A stretch of DNA of 64,000 nucleotides from Curvularia sp. ZM96 (lineage: Eukaryota; Ascomycota; Dothideomycetes; Pleosporales; Pleosporaceae): NCBI GenBank assembly GCA_022457065.1, contig JAJGBQ010000008.1, positions 558,001-622,000 on the forward strand, written 5' to 3'. The translations under genes and the position numbers were made by a program. Positions 9,217 to 20,745 of this stretch are shown piece after piece. How positions within the stretch are numbered: position 1 is the stretch's first letter; the number at the start of each line of letters is the position of its first letter. A model generated the notes under the pieces. The model was not told the origin of the DNA, made no database searches, and saw only the letters and a list, made by a program, of their open reading frames with translations.

Positions 9217-11029
9217 ATGTCATCCCGCGGCGAACATCTGCGGGCCTTGATATTCAACCAAATGCGTGCTACATATCAATTGACGCCCAGCAGGCTTCTT
9301 TCACCAGAGCATCCGAACAGTCTGGTGGGGGCAGCCAAGAAAGACATCACAACAAAAGATACAGGAAACGAAGATATGAACATCCCGCCTTCGCAACTAA
9401 GTGCTAGCATAACCAGGACGGAACCACTAAAGCCACAATCGGTTCCAGGCATACCGCATGTGCCGCAGTTCGGTCTTGCTCAAGGCGCAGCGGTGGCTGA
9501 ACATAAGTTTTCCGTCCCAAGTATCAAGGGTTACTGTTCTTCCAGTACCGTCATGCCTGAGAGCCTTGCCGCTGATCGAGGTGGATACGTCCGCAAAGAT
9601 AGTCCGACATCGAAATATGGCATTTTGAGCGATACAAACCTTCTTATATCAGACGATAGCGAACAAAATGACGCTGGAGATATTGAACTCCACGAAAGGG
9701 CTACCCAAATTCGGCACGCACCATTGTTGAGCGTGGATGTCATCTTGCAGAACGATCAACACCTTCTCCCACAATATGGGCTCATAGGTTTATACGGCGA
9801 AGCGAAGGATATCAGATCTAAGCTTTTTCTGAATACCAATGTTCCGTTTTCTATGTTCCTTTGCGGAGTTCAAGGAAGCGGCAAGTCCCACACAACATCC
9901 TGCATCCTTGAAAATTCTTTGATACCTTCTAAACACCTTGGAAGGCTCCAAAACCCACTATCTGCGCTAGTATTCAGCTATGGTCACTTTAGTGGTGACG
10001 GCATTGGGTTCAGCATCAGCGAAGCCGCATTCTTGGCTTCTAGCAGAGCCAAAATACCTGGTGCAGCCCATGTCAAAAAGGTGCAGGTCTTGGTCTCACC
10101 GTCGAACTATGTGCGAATATCGAAGCTGTACCTACAGCTTCCTAACGTTTCGGTCACGCCGTTTAAGATAAAACCTCGGAACCTCAACATCACTACAATC
10201 CTTACGTTGATGAACGTCAATGAGTCGGAAGAAACGCCACTCTACATGGCACAAGTCACGCAAATACTTCGGGAGATGTCGACAACAGGAGGACCATTCG
10301 ACTACAAGGCGTTTAAGCTGCATCTAAAGAAGCAGAAATTCAACCTTGCACAAACCAATATGCTCCAGATGCGTCTCAGCTTACTCGAGTCATTTCTGGA
10401 CATGACAGATACCTCACCCGAAATAGCGTTCCTGTCTGGTGAAATAACAATCATGGATATGTCTTGTCCCTTTGTTGATGCCAACACAGCGTGTGTCCTC
10501 TTTGAGATTGGGCTTCAGCAATATCTGCATTCTCAAGGTACTGGTAAGATGATCGTCTTAGACGAAGCACACAAGGTATGAACCATAAAACCGCTCCATT
10601 CCCGGTTTTATCATTGATCCTGACTAGTACATGCTTAAAATACCGGGAGCGAAGTCGCTGAACGAGGCACTTCTCCAGACCATCCGCCTACAGCGGCACC
10701 ACGGCGCTAGGGTTATCATCTCAACACAAGAGCCTACCCTCTTGACTGACCTGATCGCTCTTTGCTCCGTTACAGTAATCCATCGCTTCTCAAGTCCAGA
10801 GTGGTTCTCGGCTATTAGACGCCATGTGCCCATCACAGATGAGAACCGTGATGATCTCATGCGAAGAATCGAGAGCCTGAAAACAGGCCAGGCGATCGTA
10901 TACTCACCTAACACAGTTCTTGGTTTTGATGACTACGGCAATTTAATCATGGGTACAAGTGGGATGATCGATGTTCGAGTCAGGAGGAGACTTACAAGCG
11001 ATGGAGGACAATCTGTACTAGCAGTGTAG
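9217..11029 (+). CDS. HerA/FtsK-like P-loop ATPase
   Basis: CDS join(9217..10575,10628..11029), 586 residues from the ATG at 9217; an upstream exon at 8837-9135 is possible. The 52-bp intron has a GTATGA donor and ACTAG acceptor and rejoins the frame as AHK-YMLK. Residues 1-150 look disordered. The ATPase part has Walker A GVQGSGKSHT near 217, Walker B MIVLDEAH near 450, and the late strand ARVIISTQEPT expected in HerA/FtsK-type ATPases. HerA/FtsK motors move DNA or protein substrates using ATP; the substrate of the fungal versions is not known to me. Bacterial HerA proteins occur in DNA repair and in some phage-defence operons, but nothing here shows such a role. Confidence 0.7.
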
Positions 11030-11790
11030 GAAGGTTGTTTGCGGAACAACCTGAATACTTGCGTATCTTATTTCTACTCAGTGAGGAAGGTACCACGTTT
11101 GCTCCCATGATCTTCATTTCGTTTTTTTTTTTCTTTTTTTTTTTTTTGCAATGGTGGTCATTGATCCAGATTTAAAACCCTGCTTGTACATGAAACAATG
11201 TAACTCATTGCTGCGTGGGTTAGTCCATAAGCTATATTCATGGGTTGCAATACATGAGGAGGCCTCTTGGAGTAAGTGCAGACCCAGAGATGGACGTAGT
11301 GCATCAGGGATACCCGTATAATACTGGCAGAAATGGCCATATGCGCAAAATCAAGTGACACAGTTACCCAGATGTACATATCAGCTGCTTAAGCCAAGTG
11401 TTTAGCTCTAAATATCTCGCCTAAAGACTAGAGAGCATGTTATAAGCTATATCTCTTGGAAGACCCATGGATTTCACTCTACGCAGGGACTGAATACTTA
11501 GCTGAAGGGGGTGGCACTGACAGGGAGATACATCACATATTCAAGCACGCTGTAAGTAGACACTGCAGAAATTTCGGTTTGATTTGCAAGGAACTATTCT
11601 CGAGATACGATGGTGTTGTCACTAGTTTCCTGGAATCTCTATGTCTAGAGGCGCCGACTGGGTTAATGCATGTAAGATCTCATGCTGCCCAGCAAGGGGA
11701 GAGACGTTATTTTCCTGACGAGTATCGGCTTTGACCATCCCCAGAGTTATAGTATGTTGAGCCCTGCTTTCATTAGCTAAACAAGCGTCG
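11030..11790. other. intergenic with T-rich tract
   Basis: A long, nearly pure T tract lies around 11118-11148. An open frame at 11456-11734 lacks an ATG start and recognisable motifs. I see no supported gene. Confidence 0.4.
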
Positions 11791-12073
11791 TTAAATCGGA
11801 GTCGAAAAGCCGTATACATTCGGGTTGCTATAGTAGTATGATCCATCGCTATTCGAGTAATGATAACTATTCTGGTTCGGCGCACTCGCACCGTAGTCAC
11901 GAGAGCAGTAGTGATTGCCCTAAGATAACATTAGCATCTATCGTGGTGTGGGAGTTCAGGCCGTGATTCATAATTTATCCTACCTGGCTGTTGGTCCCGG
12001 AGCTGGGTGTCGTGTAAGCACCTCCGTTGGAGTTTGGCTGAGAGCCACTTGTTGCGGAAGATCCCTTAGTCAT
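11791..12073 (-). CDS. small Gly/Asn/Ser/Tyr-rich protein
   Basis: CDS complement(join(11791..11919,11984..12073)), 72 residues. Exon 1 runs from ATG 12073 through 30 codons. A 64-bp intron (GTAGGA donor, TCTTAG acceptor, GCTAAT branch-like site) is in phase 0. Exon 2 continues as GNHYCSRDYG, then YHYSNSDGSYYYSNPN, and stops. The repeated YSN(S/P)(D/N)G pattern resembles a small protein family that I believe is widespread in ascomycetes and usually somewhat longer, so the end may be truncated. The function is unknown. It was found by exon structure rather than frame length. Confidence 0.6.
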
Positions 12074-12656
12074 GGTGAGCAGTTACTTGCCAAAATGAGT
12101 CAAGATGAGGTGGTTTTTTTATTCGAGGTTTTGAAGAATATTTTGTTATGAGAACGATTTGTTGTGGAGAATCGATGTCACAGGATGGAAATTTGCTGGG
12201 GAAGACTACTTTAAACACCTCAATGCACGGGCTCCATGGCATAAGGATGTGCTAGATATGCATGCAGTAGCTATCGGTATTGAACGTTGCTAACTACTTT
12301 TGTATCTGATGGGTGTGCTGCGGGCAACGATGACTCGCTCTAGGTATGTGGGGCGGGATAATGACGCCGCATAAGAGCACCATAGCTTATGGTCAGCTGT
12401 TGTTGTTCGCGTTAGGTAATCACCTTAACCTGCGTCACAAATATCACTTTTTACACAGCCAGTCTGATCTAATCTATGCATCACTTTGGTTTGTACACAT
12501 ATGTACACCACAGCGCAGACAGGAGTAGGCTAGGGTATGTACTACAAGCAGCTGTACGGGTGAGCATCAAAGGTCTAGAGGCTTCCCGTGGCCCGCGCAT
12601 GTGTCAAGTCTGCAACAGTTGTTCTCCACTCGCGCGTTGCATCTAACCAAGATATA

Positions 12657-12924
12657 CACTCTCATGCACTTGCAGCTTCCGCTTTGCGCATACAGCCCAA
12701 TTGTTATCCCGCGCAGGACACAGACCCGCCTGGTGTACGCTCGTCCAAAAAGAGTTAAGCCATGTAAACATGATGAGTTCATTGGCCTGAGAGTTTGAAG
12801 GAAGACGCATCGCTGACAGAAACTACTACTATTTGGGCAACATTATCACCAAGCGACAGAGGCTTAGCGTGGGGTCAGAGGTCGCCTGCTTACAGAAACC
12901 AGAAGCTGCAACTGCATGAGAGTG
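12657..12924. mobile_element. MITE family 2, TA target site
   Basis: A 268-bp element with inverted ends (left CACTCTCATGCACTTGCAGC, right end its near complement) between TA dinucleotides, as expected for Tc1/mariner/pogo-type non-autonomous elements. Same family as 34808-35085 and 1071-1347. No coding capacity. Confidence 0.8.
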
Positions 12925-12957
12925 TATTGCAAGGGTTGCATAAGGATTAGTTCAATA

Positions 12958-13151
12958 CAGTGATTAGCGATTGCGGCTTCGCCCCTGCAAGCAGCATTCT
13001 AAAAGTTTCGTCATCATGAGATTGAAGATTGATCAATCCTGTTGATTCCTCTGCAGCTGACTACTTGCGCTAAGCTATTTACTGAATGTGGGGCTGTTCA
13101 AAATCGTTGCGCAGCTGCGTGTAAGGGTGAAGCCGCAATCACTAATCACTG
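12958..13151. mobile_element. MITE family 1, copy a
   Basis: A 194-bp element with inverted ends CAGTGATTAGCGATTGCGGC, flanked by TA on both sides. Other copies: 13177-13371, 25492-26310 (interrupted), 25647-25830 and 26579-26773. Confidence 0.85.
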
Positions 13152-13176
13152 TAGTCCACTCGCCGGCGAACCTCTA

Positions 13177-13371
13177 CAGCCGCTAGCGATTGCGGCTTCA
13201 CTACTGCAGGCAGGCTCGCTCGAGTCCAATCATCATTTTATTAATTACTGGCCAATCATGTCGATTATTTTGCAGACAACACCTAGCGCTAAGCTACGTA
13301 CGGAAGGTGGGGTTGAGCAAAACCGTGTTTACGGCCACGCGCAGAGGTGAAGCCGCATTCGCTAGTAACTG
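13177..13371. mobile_element. MITE family 1, copy b
   Basis: A 195-bp element with ends like copy a, TA on both sides. Its interior is nearly identical to the copy at 26579-26773 (for example the shared block GGCAGGCTCGCTCGAGTCCA), so these two moved or duplicated recently. Confidence 0.85.
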
Positions 13372-14699
13372 TATCACAGCTTGCAGCCGGACTAACTTCA
13401 AGTCACCAGACTCTACACTTGATTTAACCGATCGCTGTGCGGTGTCCCGATGTGCATGATAGGCCTCAAAGTGTGCATCACTGCGATTAAAGGCATGCAT
13501 TCACTGAGGTCTAGCTCGCTCGTTGCAGAACAGGAAAGCGGCAGACACAATATGTACAGCAGGCCACGTACTCTAACTACTTCGTAGTTTGTTTATCGCT
13601 CACCTATACATATGTACATATACATACCAAGACGGTAACTATTTACATTCTTCTAGCTTTACGACCCTTTTTCTGCTTCGTGTTGCTGTGTCATGACCCT
13701 GGATGCTGAAACTTTTGATTATGCTTACAGTCAGTAAGCAGAACGCTCCGCCGCAATCCTTCCAACCGTGCCGCAATCACGTGACCTAGCCCGTGATCAG
13801 TACATCTTGGCACTACTGAGTCACTGAGCTCTCTGCATATCGAATTAGAAGATGCTCAGTGGTCATTAACTCCTGGAAAGACTGAGTAACCAAGCAGATT
13901 GCATGAAGCACTAGTATATAGCAACAGACAATGAACTCTTATACTTCATTGTGTCCAACTTCACACGGCCTAAATCTGGGCACTTTGATTGGAAACGCAG
14001 AGTTCGAGCTCCTCAAAAAGAGCCGCTTAAATTGCAAAAGCCTGCGGCAGCTCACCTACATCCTCACCAATGTCATCGATAGTACCCCATGCCGACGTCA
14101 CAATACTCTAATTGCGGTCTGCGCGCTATCCTCGATCTCCCTATTTCTTCTGTCGCCTACATGCATGCCAAATTTCATAGCACGAGGACAGGGGAAACTA
14201 GCAAGGTAAGAACGAGTTTTGTGATGATTGTTCGGCTAGTTACAGCTTAAAGTCTAAGTTATTCCGATCTGCTCTGGGCGCTAGCCGCAAAATCGACTTT
14301 ACGATGTCCTACTCTGACACAACCCAACTTCCGCACCATCTGCCAGGTACCCAAATCTCTCGTATGAACACGCATACATATATTGACGCCAAAGTCACTA
14401 ACTATTCTGTAGTCGGTCAAGTCTTGTCTCAGCGGCTCTTGGAGATTGCTAACCCTGTTGTGCCTTCGAAATCATCTCACCATAACAACCATTGCAGCAA
14501 AGATGGTTCCACTGATTAGAATGTATGGCCACAAGTTTCTACTTCTTCTCTCCATCGCACCGACTGCACAAGAAATTGGTGGGCAAGGTGAGCCGATGTA
14601 GTGTCCAGTTGCCTCGAGGCGGGTATCGCTTGATCACTTGGGGCAAGTTTACAGTCACGCCCTTAGGACCTTCATAGACTGAAGTGTTTCCAACAGATT
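13372..14699. other. intergenic, no supported gene
   Basis: Frames at 13931-14209 and 14304-14519 are open but carry no motif and no intron support. I see no confident feature. Confidence 0.4.
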
Positions 14700-15111
14700 T
14701 TTTCGACTCATGTGTCATGATCTGTAGTGAAAAATGAATTGAAAGTTTTACTGGCGTCAGTGTAGAAGGACTTATCGAGGATAAAGTCAGGACTCATAAC
14801 ATTTCTTCTTCTACGCACCACTTGGATCAACTTGAGCATGACGACCTGGTCATGCATGATTATCCGCCGCCTCCTTGTTACTGTTATTGCCAAGGTTGGA
14901 TGATCCTGCAAGCACCTTAGTTCAAGTAGCACTTAGTTGCAGTAGTCTCTTTAAACATCTTTAGTTGCATGTTTAGTCGCATGAAGGGCCGGATGCTCAC
15001 CGCCACGAGCTTGCAATTCTTGCAAGCAAACGAACCTTCGGATTTGCAAGACTCAGTAACAGCCTGATTCGCACATCGAAGGGGTAAGGTAGAGCTGAAG
15101 TTCATGGCCAT
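14700..15111 (-). pseudogene. MYND zinc-finger remnant
   Basis: From ATG 15111 the frame reads LRCANQAVTESC...ACKNCKLVA. That is the spacing of the first half of a MYND finger (C-x-x-C pairs preceding the YC..CQ..HW half). It then reaches a GTGAGC donor at 15000. The expected second half is not found in an open frame. A later stretch, SPDFILDKSFY, resembles the segment after the finger in related fungal proteins as I recall them. Most likely a decayed MYND protein gene. Confidence 0.4.
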
Positions 15112-16885
15112 GATGCCACAGTAGACTAGACGACAATAAGTCGGACCAATCCTTGCGTATAAAGGGAAAACGGCCCTACGCTCTTATCTACCTCTCGGCG
15201 TCAAAAGCAAGGTACTGAGGCCGCCCACGTACCAACGCGCTAGCGCACGCATATATTATGCAGCCGCGCCATGGCGTTGTGTGCATCACTAAATTCGCGC
15301 TTGAACATATACTCCATGGTGGCAAACATATTTTGGGCGGCCAATTGGCGGTAGGTGGCGAAACTAACCTCATTGAATTGCGATATGCGGTAAGTTCTAG
15401 TGCAGCCATTTTCTGGGATTGCAATCAGGGCAACGACTCCAATGACCCTTAGACGCTGATTGTGACTGGCCTGGAGCTGGAGCTTCTCAAGATTTATGGG
15501 CCTATCTGATTTTTGTTGGCCGCACAAAATACGTTTGTGAACATGACGTAGCAGGTGTAATTGCTTATCGACTAAAGGTGCATACAGCTACTATATGCGT
15601 AACTCGTAACGAGAGCAACCTATAGCAAGGCTCTGATATGAGCCAATGCCAGCTGAATGGCCAAAGTGTGCGCTCTGGCCACCTTTGACGTCAAATAGCG
15701 GGCTAATGAGCTGACGTGAATCAGACAACTGCAGTTATGTGGGACACACCCACCTACTTCATCTGAAAGTGCAAATCAGTGATGTGCTATTATCCCAAGC
15801 GCTAATGCGATGTGATACGCCATACCAAGTTGGGTCTTTCCTCAACTCACAGTAACACAAAAACCAACTGCTGGTCCGCCAGCTCGTTCGTAAGCTAAGA
15901 ATAGCTGCTCCACGCTCGCCAGGGCTACGTAGGTGCTTCGGCCGGGCCATATATAGTAATAAAACAGTAGAAAAGATCTTTTTATCTTGCAGAGAGGAAG
16001 ATGGCATAAGTGATAGCAAAAGCTTAGTCGGCTTCTACCACAGCAAGGCGTAGATATCGTTATTAGGCTCAAGCCTTGCAGGCTGAATATAGCCCCTTAA
16101 TCAGAAAGCAGGAGCGGCTTGAACTATTTAGAGTTCCGCGAGTGGTATGTCGGGAGTACGGCGGGTGCTGGGATCCACGGTAACAGGCTTGAGATTGGGT
16201 CGGCAAGCTTGGTGTTCCGAACGCTGTCATCAACAGTACTTTAAATATAGCGATCTTGTTAGGTGCAAAGGCGGCGGCAAACGAGATGCGCAGAATCGTT
16301 GGTAGGGCCACAGAAATTCCAGAAAGAATGAGCTATGGTGTTGCAAATCTGTGGAGCCCTCGATCACGTTTGGACACCTCAGAGGTTAGAGGTTAGGGCG
16401 TTGAACAGACTTAGTGTCGATAATTATGATAGGTGACGATGAATCATCTAGTCACTCAGCAGCTCTATCGCCTCCATAGTCGCAATACTGTCCTAATGTT
16501 GGGTTTGAAACCAGACTCGTAAAGATATAGACATATGTTGTTGTGTAGTAGCATGTGAATATACTGGGGTTGAATATCAGGATCTCTTTTTGGCATTCAC
16601 AGGGACTTCATCCGCTCCAACATTGGCGATTGAAATTTGGTTTGATTTTTGACTGAGTACTCGATTGTGGATTGACCTTGACCTTTTGAGCTCGACCATG
16701 CATCATAACACAACACACATAAAGCATTCTATTTGAACTACTAATGGAAAGGATTCCTGAAAATATCTGTTCGCGAAGGATCGATAGCTTCAGTTTTGCT
16801 GGTGACAGGTGGTGATTCTGGCCAGACAGATCTGATGCTTCGCCGTCCAACGCGGTGGTGCGAGCAGACTTGGTTATGAATGTGT
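15112..16885. other. intergenic, no supported gene
   Basis: 1.8 kb with only short frames on both strands and no recognisable domain, RNA gene or repeat belonging to the families listed here. Confidence 0.4.
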
Positions 16886-18884
16886 TTAGATCGCATGTGA
16901 GTCATTAGGCGACAGAGTAAGTAACGCCTTGGGTGTATCCTTCAAGCTCTCTATGTCTACAAGACTGGGTGGGGGATCCATGTTCTGACCTTGGTAGGAG
17001 GCTGCAAGCGCTAACAAAGTTGGCGCGGCAGCATTGCTAAGTTTCCTCAAAAGCGGTCCCTGTTCTTTCTCTAGCAACGTAGCAAATTCAGCAAGATCGT
17101 GCATGTTGATGTCAGAGAGCCTATTTTGGTCAGCCAGGTTTCTGGTGCTGTGAAACACAGCATACTCACATGCGATCTGTCAAAGAGATGGTAGGAAAGG
17201 ATGGTCCAGACGGTAGGAGGGCTAATACACCGATTCCAAAGGGTTTTGTCAATATCTGCAACCGTTTTCCTAACTGTCGAAAGCGTTTAACTTTGTAATA
17301 AACCGCTGGGTATTTCTCAGACGTGTCTTCAAGATCGGGGGCAACCTTGGCAGTCAAGAACCTAATCTCAGCAGCTTCCTGTCGCAACTGGGGATTGCCT
17401 CTCTGAGGTTCATTTCCAAACCCAAAAGTCTGTGGAGTTTCCACTTGCATGCTTTCGGGTGACCGGGAAGACTGTTGTCCGTCCTCAAGAAATGTTATTG
17501 CATAGTACCGTTTCAAAAGGAGGCAAGCATTCCTCTCGTTATCGAGGCGGCACATCATTTTGAATGCCATCGAGGCAGCCGAATAGAAAGGAGACGTTAA
17601 ACCAACGGAGCTTCCCGCTTCCCTAGCGCTCTGAAGCTGACTGGCAAAGTCGGCAAGGGTATCCCAGCTGCCAATTGCCAGATACAAAAACCTGAAAAGA
17701 TGACACGGATCCTTCAGCTGAGTAGTGTTTGGGTACTCCACGTATCTCAGTAGCCGGGTGCGCTCTGGTTGTGAATACGCACCGGCCTTCTGTCGTTCTG
17801 TGTTCCGCAATAGCTCAAGTGCTACATTGAATTTATCTCTTTCTGTTTGGGTTCGTTTACTTTTTCTCTGCAAAGAGCCTGCATACTGTGTCCCCGCTGA
17901 GTCCCCAGATTCTCGGCTAGATATGGCTCGTTTCGACATCGTAGTCACAGATAAGCTGTTATCAGCTGTCATGAGCGTTGTGGGTTCTATGGCGGCTTGC
18001 CTCTCAATTGATAAAACAGCTTGTGCACCCACATTCTGTGTTTCAGCTAACAACGAGCTGGCGCTGCTTCTCTGGTCATGGCTCTGGCTAGAAGAACCCA
18101 CAGTGTTATATTCTGGGAAAGGCTGTTGCTCTAGAGAGGACCGCTGAGACGACGATTGTTCAGTTACTAGGTCATTGAGTTCTTCCGGGACCAACAGCGG
18201 TGAAAACACAGAAAAGTCTTCGTATGTTTCAGGATTGGCTGAACGTTCTCTTATGTCCAAGTCGCTTACTACATTTCCCTCTGGTGTTTCGTGCGTTACT
18301 AGTCCTGGCGAAAAGATTGATGCGCTATTCTCAGCGACAAGAGACACATTTTGATCGCCGTTAGCGGCTGTCGATGCATTGAGGAAGCCCTCAATTTGGG
18401 CTAAGATTCTTGAAACGATGCTGCATGAGTCGTTGATGTTTCTGTCCTGATCTTGACAGTCGCGCCAGACAGCACCGATCACAGCAGTCAGTGCGAAATT
18501 CAGCACTTCCACGGAAAGCTCTTGCCCGGTCTGTCGAGCACTCCGGACGATATTGGACTCGATATCCAAAATTTTGCATGCTGTTGCTACTTTATTCTTG
18601 TCTTTCCACCAATATCTGCGGCGATTGATGTCGGCTATACGCATTATAGTGTGTTCAAATGTTCTTCGGAAAGAATGCTTACTTAGACGCGCTTTCTCAA
18701 CCACAACAGCATATGAGGTTTCGGCCATATCAATAGCTATCTGCCCGATCCGAGCCATTCCCCTGTTTCCATCACTCGCGACGCCGTCCTTTTCACTTCT
18801 ATGAGCTGCGACAAAAGCATTGTGAAGGTGCTCGTGGTGTGTGAAATTATAGCCTAGCTTGCTTTGAATAGAGTCCATGATCAT
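16886..18884 (-). CDS. RNase III-like protein lacking catalytic residues
   Basis: CDS complement(join(16886..17120,17170..18884)), 649 residues. A 49-bp intron (GTGAGT donor, GGCTGACC branch, AAATAG acceptor) removes an apparent stop and restores the frame. Residues about 5-170 follow the RNase III fold: LGYNFTHHEHLHNAFVAAHRS, then NRGMARIGQIAIDM where active enzymes have NERLEFLGDAVL, and later LTAVIGAVWRDC where they have LEALIGAIYLD. The Glu and Asp of the signature and the Glu of the second site appear replaced, so cleavage is unlikely. Binding of double-stranded RNA or dimerisation could remain. Residues 170-340 are Ser/Gln-rich and disordered, followed by a helical C-terminal half I do not recognise. 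It lies head to tail with the FtsJ-like pseudogene, both on the minus strand. Confidence 0.65.
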
Positions 18885-19478
18885 TCACAATTTCCGAACC
18901 GTGATCAAAATAAAGAACCACGAGATGGAGTGGCTGTTAAAATGCTCCTATATCAGTATTTTCTACATTTTATAGCTTTGTGTCCAAGCATGCATGTTAC
19001 ACTGCCTTTCGTAAAATTGGCACAATGGCACAGCAACGCCAGCCGGGTGTTAGACTGCCAAGCAGACAATATGCAAGCCATCGCCTGATTATATCTGTTA
19101 GCTAAGCAAGATTAGAAGGATAGTAACTATATGATTGGTACTTACCCAACAAGGGGGGGTTGCGGCACTGTTAGTTCGTAAGGGGCTGCATCGAGTTGCG
19201 TGCGCAGTCATGACTCACTGATGCTGCAATCGATTACATGCTCCATCAGCACAGAACTATTCTAATTCATCGCTGAAACGATTGTTTCTAAGAGTTCTGC
19301 CCTGCTAGCGTTATCGATGCAGCAGATGCAGATCGAGAGGTATCACAGGAAAAGCATCACAGCGAGGCGAATCGCAACGCTGAGCTGGACGGCTCTAACT
19401 CGGGTAACCTGATCGCATTCAAAGAACCTAGATCATGCGCTCTAACTTATACACTCTTCGTGAAGCTCTCCAAAGCAT
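18885..19478. other. intergenic, no gene seen
   Basis: Promoter side of the RNase III-like gene and 3' side of the FtsJ-like pseudogene. No other feature recognised. Confidence 0.5.
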
Positions 19479-20745
19479 TTACACTATACAACAAATAGCA
19501 GGTAAAATATTGATTATCACTGCTAACCTCTGCATCTGTGCCAACGGGCGAGTTTGAAAACGGGAGTGGTAGAGACCACTGTTTTTTTGCAACGTAGAAA
19601 TTCTAATTGACAAACGAAGCTTTCCGTAGTGCAGCACTCTGTACTTCCAGATAGGCTTTCCCAGCTCTAACAGTTCTCTGCCAAAATCCGACAATACCTG
19701 ATCTACAATACCATAGAATCTGGAGCGGTTATTCCTATACTCTGTATCGCTTCCAAAAGTTGCTATGTACCACTCTTCCTTCAAGCGGTTACAGATGATT
19801 GAAACCATGGGCTCTGTGTTTGTATTTGCTCAAAAACAACGTAGAACGAGGACCCGATTACATGCTTTCTCTGCGGCTTGAACAGCTGCAATGACGAAAG
19901 TTTTCTCAAAGTGTACAGTAACAAGACTGTATCCCAAGCGTTGAGCTTGTGTAGGGGAATGACGATTTTGCCGTCTTGCTTGACACGCTGAAGCGCCAGT
20001 ACAAGTTGACTTGTTAGTAACCGCCATGCCTCCCGTTTCTCGCGATACTCCGCTCTAGAATGCGTTCGCAGAACCTGGCCGTCGCAGAAGACCAGATCAA
20101 AAGCTTCGCCATAAAAAGAACGGTCGAACACAAAGCTGGTAGCATCAGGATGTTCCGCCGGGATATTGGTGACGTCCATCTCGGCCGCCAGGATTGTGAT
20201 ATCGAGGAAGCGGACTCGTATCATTGGGTCGCTTTGCTAATTAGGATGTATCATCTCATGGCCGCCTCGGAACACAGGAAGACTGATTCCGCACACCCTG
20301 GCATAGTAGTTTCTTTTGAAGACAGAGGCCGTGAAGCCGCCAGGCGCCATGCAGAGATCAAGGATTGCGGGATCCATGGCAAACGGTGATGTTAACGACA
20401 GAACTGAAGTCACCTCGTGAAACTCGTCGCCAATCTGGCACATCATGTTGTAGAATATGCGTTTTCCAGATTTGTCTGCATTATCTGCTCGCTAACGTTG
20501 TACTCTAAAATGATCATCCCCTTGAGGATTCTCCCATCCCTAGTCGTGCGATCAGAAAGATACACAGACAATCCTTTGATGAGACTTGCCCTGCGCCGAA
20601 GATCTGTGAGCTCCCTGAATATGGCTGAATGCTTGATGCAGTAGTCTTTGATAGCCAAGTCGGGGCAAGGGGTCGGTGGCTCGATCGATAAGATTTTGCG
20701 ACTCACACCATCGGAAACCTCACTTTGTAGCTGGTTGCTCAACAT
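19479..20745 (-). pseudogene. FtsJ-like RNA methyltransferase, three lesions
   Basis: Three minus-strand frames together cover a fungal FtsJ/RrmJ-like methyltransferase. 20745-20443 gives the helical N-terminal part (IFRELTDLRRRA). 20446-20237 gives IGDEFHEV, then DLCMAPGGFTASVF (SAM site), then GISLPVFRGGHE. 20224-19781 gives FLDITILAAEMDV, FDLVFCDGQVLRTH and GKIVIPLHKLNAWDT. 19808-19479 gives EEWYIATFGSD. The breaks are a frame change near 20445, an in-frame TAG at 20239-20237, and a frame change near 19800. Introns that would skip them would also delete conserved sequence or be far too short. The family methylates RNA 2'-OH groups (cap or rRNA); this copy looks dead. Confidence 0.65.

Noticed and set aside
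11118..11148. T tract as a transcription terminator
   Set aside because: A poly-T run is not a defined terminator for RNA polymerase II genes, and no RNA polymerase III gene is seen beside it.
13042..13459. Overlapping short frames around 13.0-13.5 kb as genes
   Set aside because: They lie mostly within MITE family 1 copies, which are non-coding.
17148..17169. A 22-bp intron in the RNase III-like gene
   Set aside because: Too short for a spliceosomal intron. The 49-bp alternative with the same donor, a CTGAC branch site and an AATAG acceptor restores the same frame.
20237..20296. A 60-bp intron that would remove the TAG in the FtsJ-like gene
   Set aside because: It would also delete the conserved GISLPVFRGGHE segment, so the stop is more likely a real lesion.
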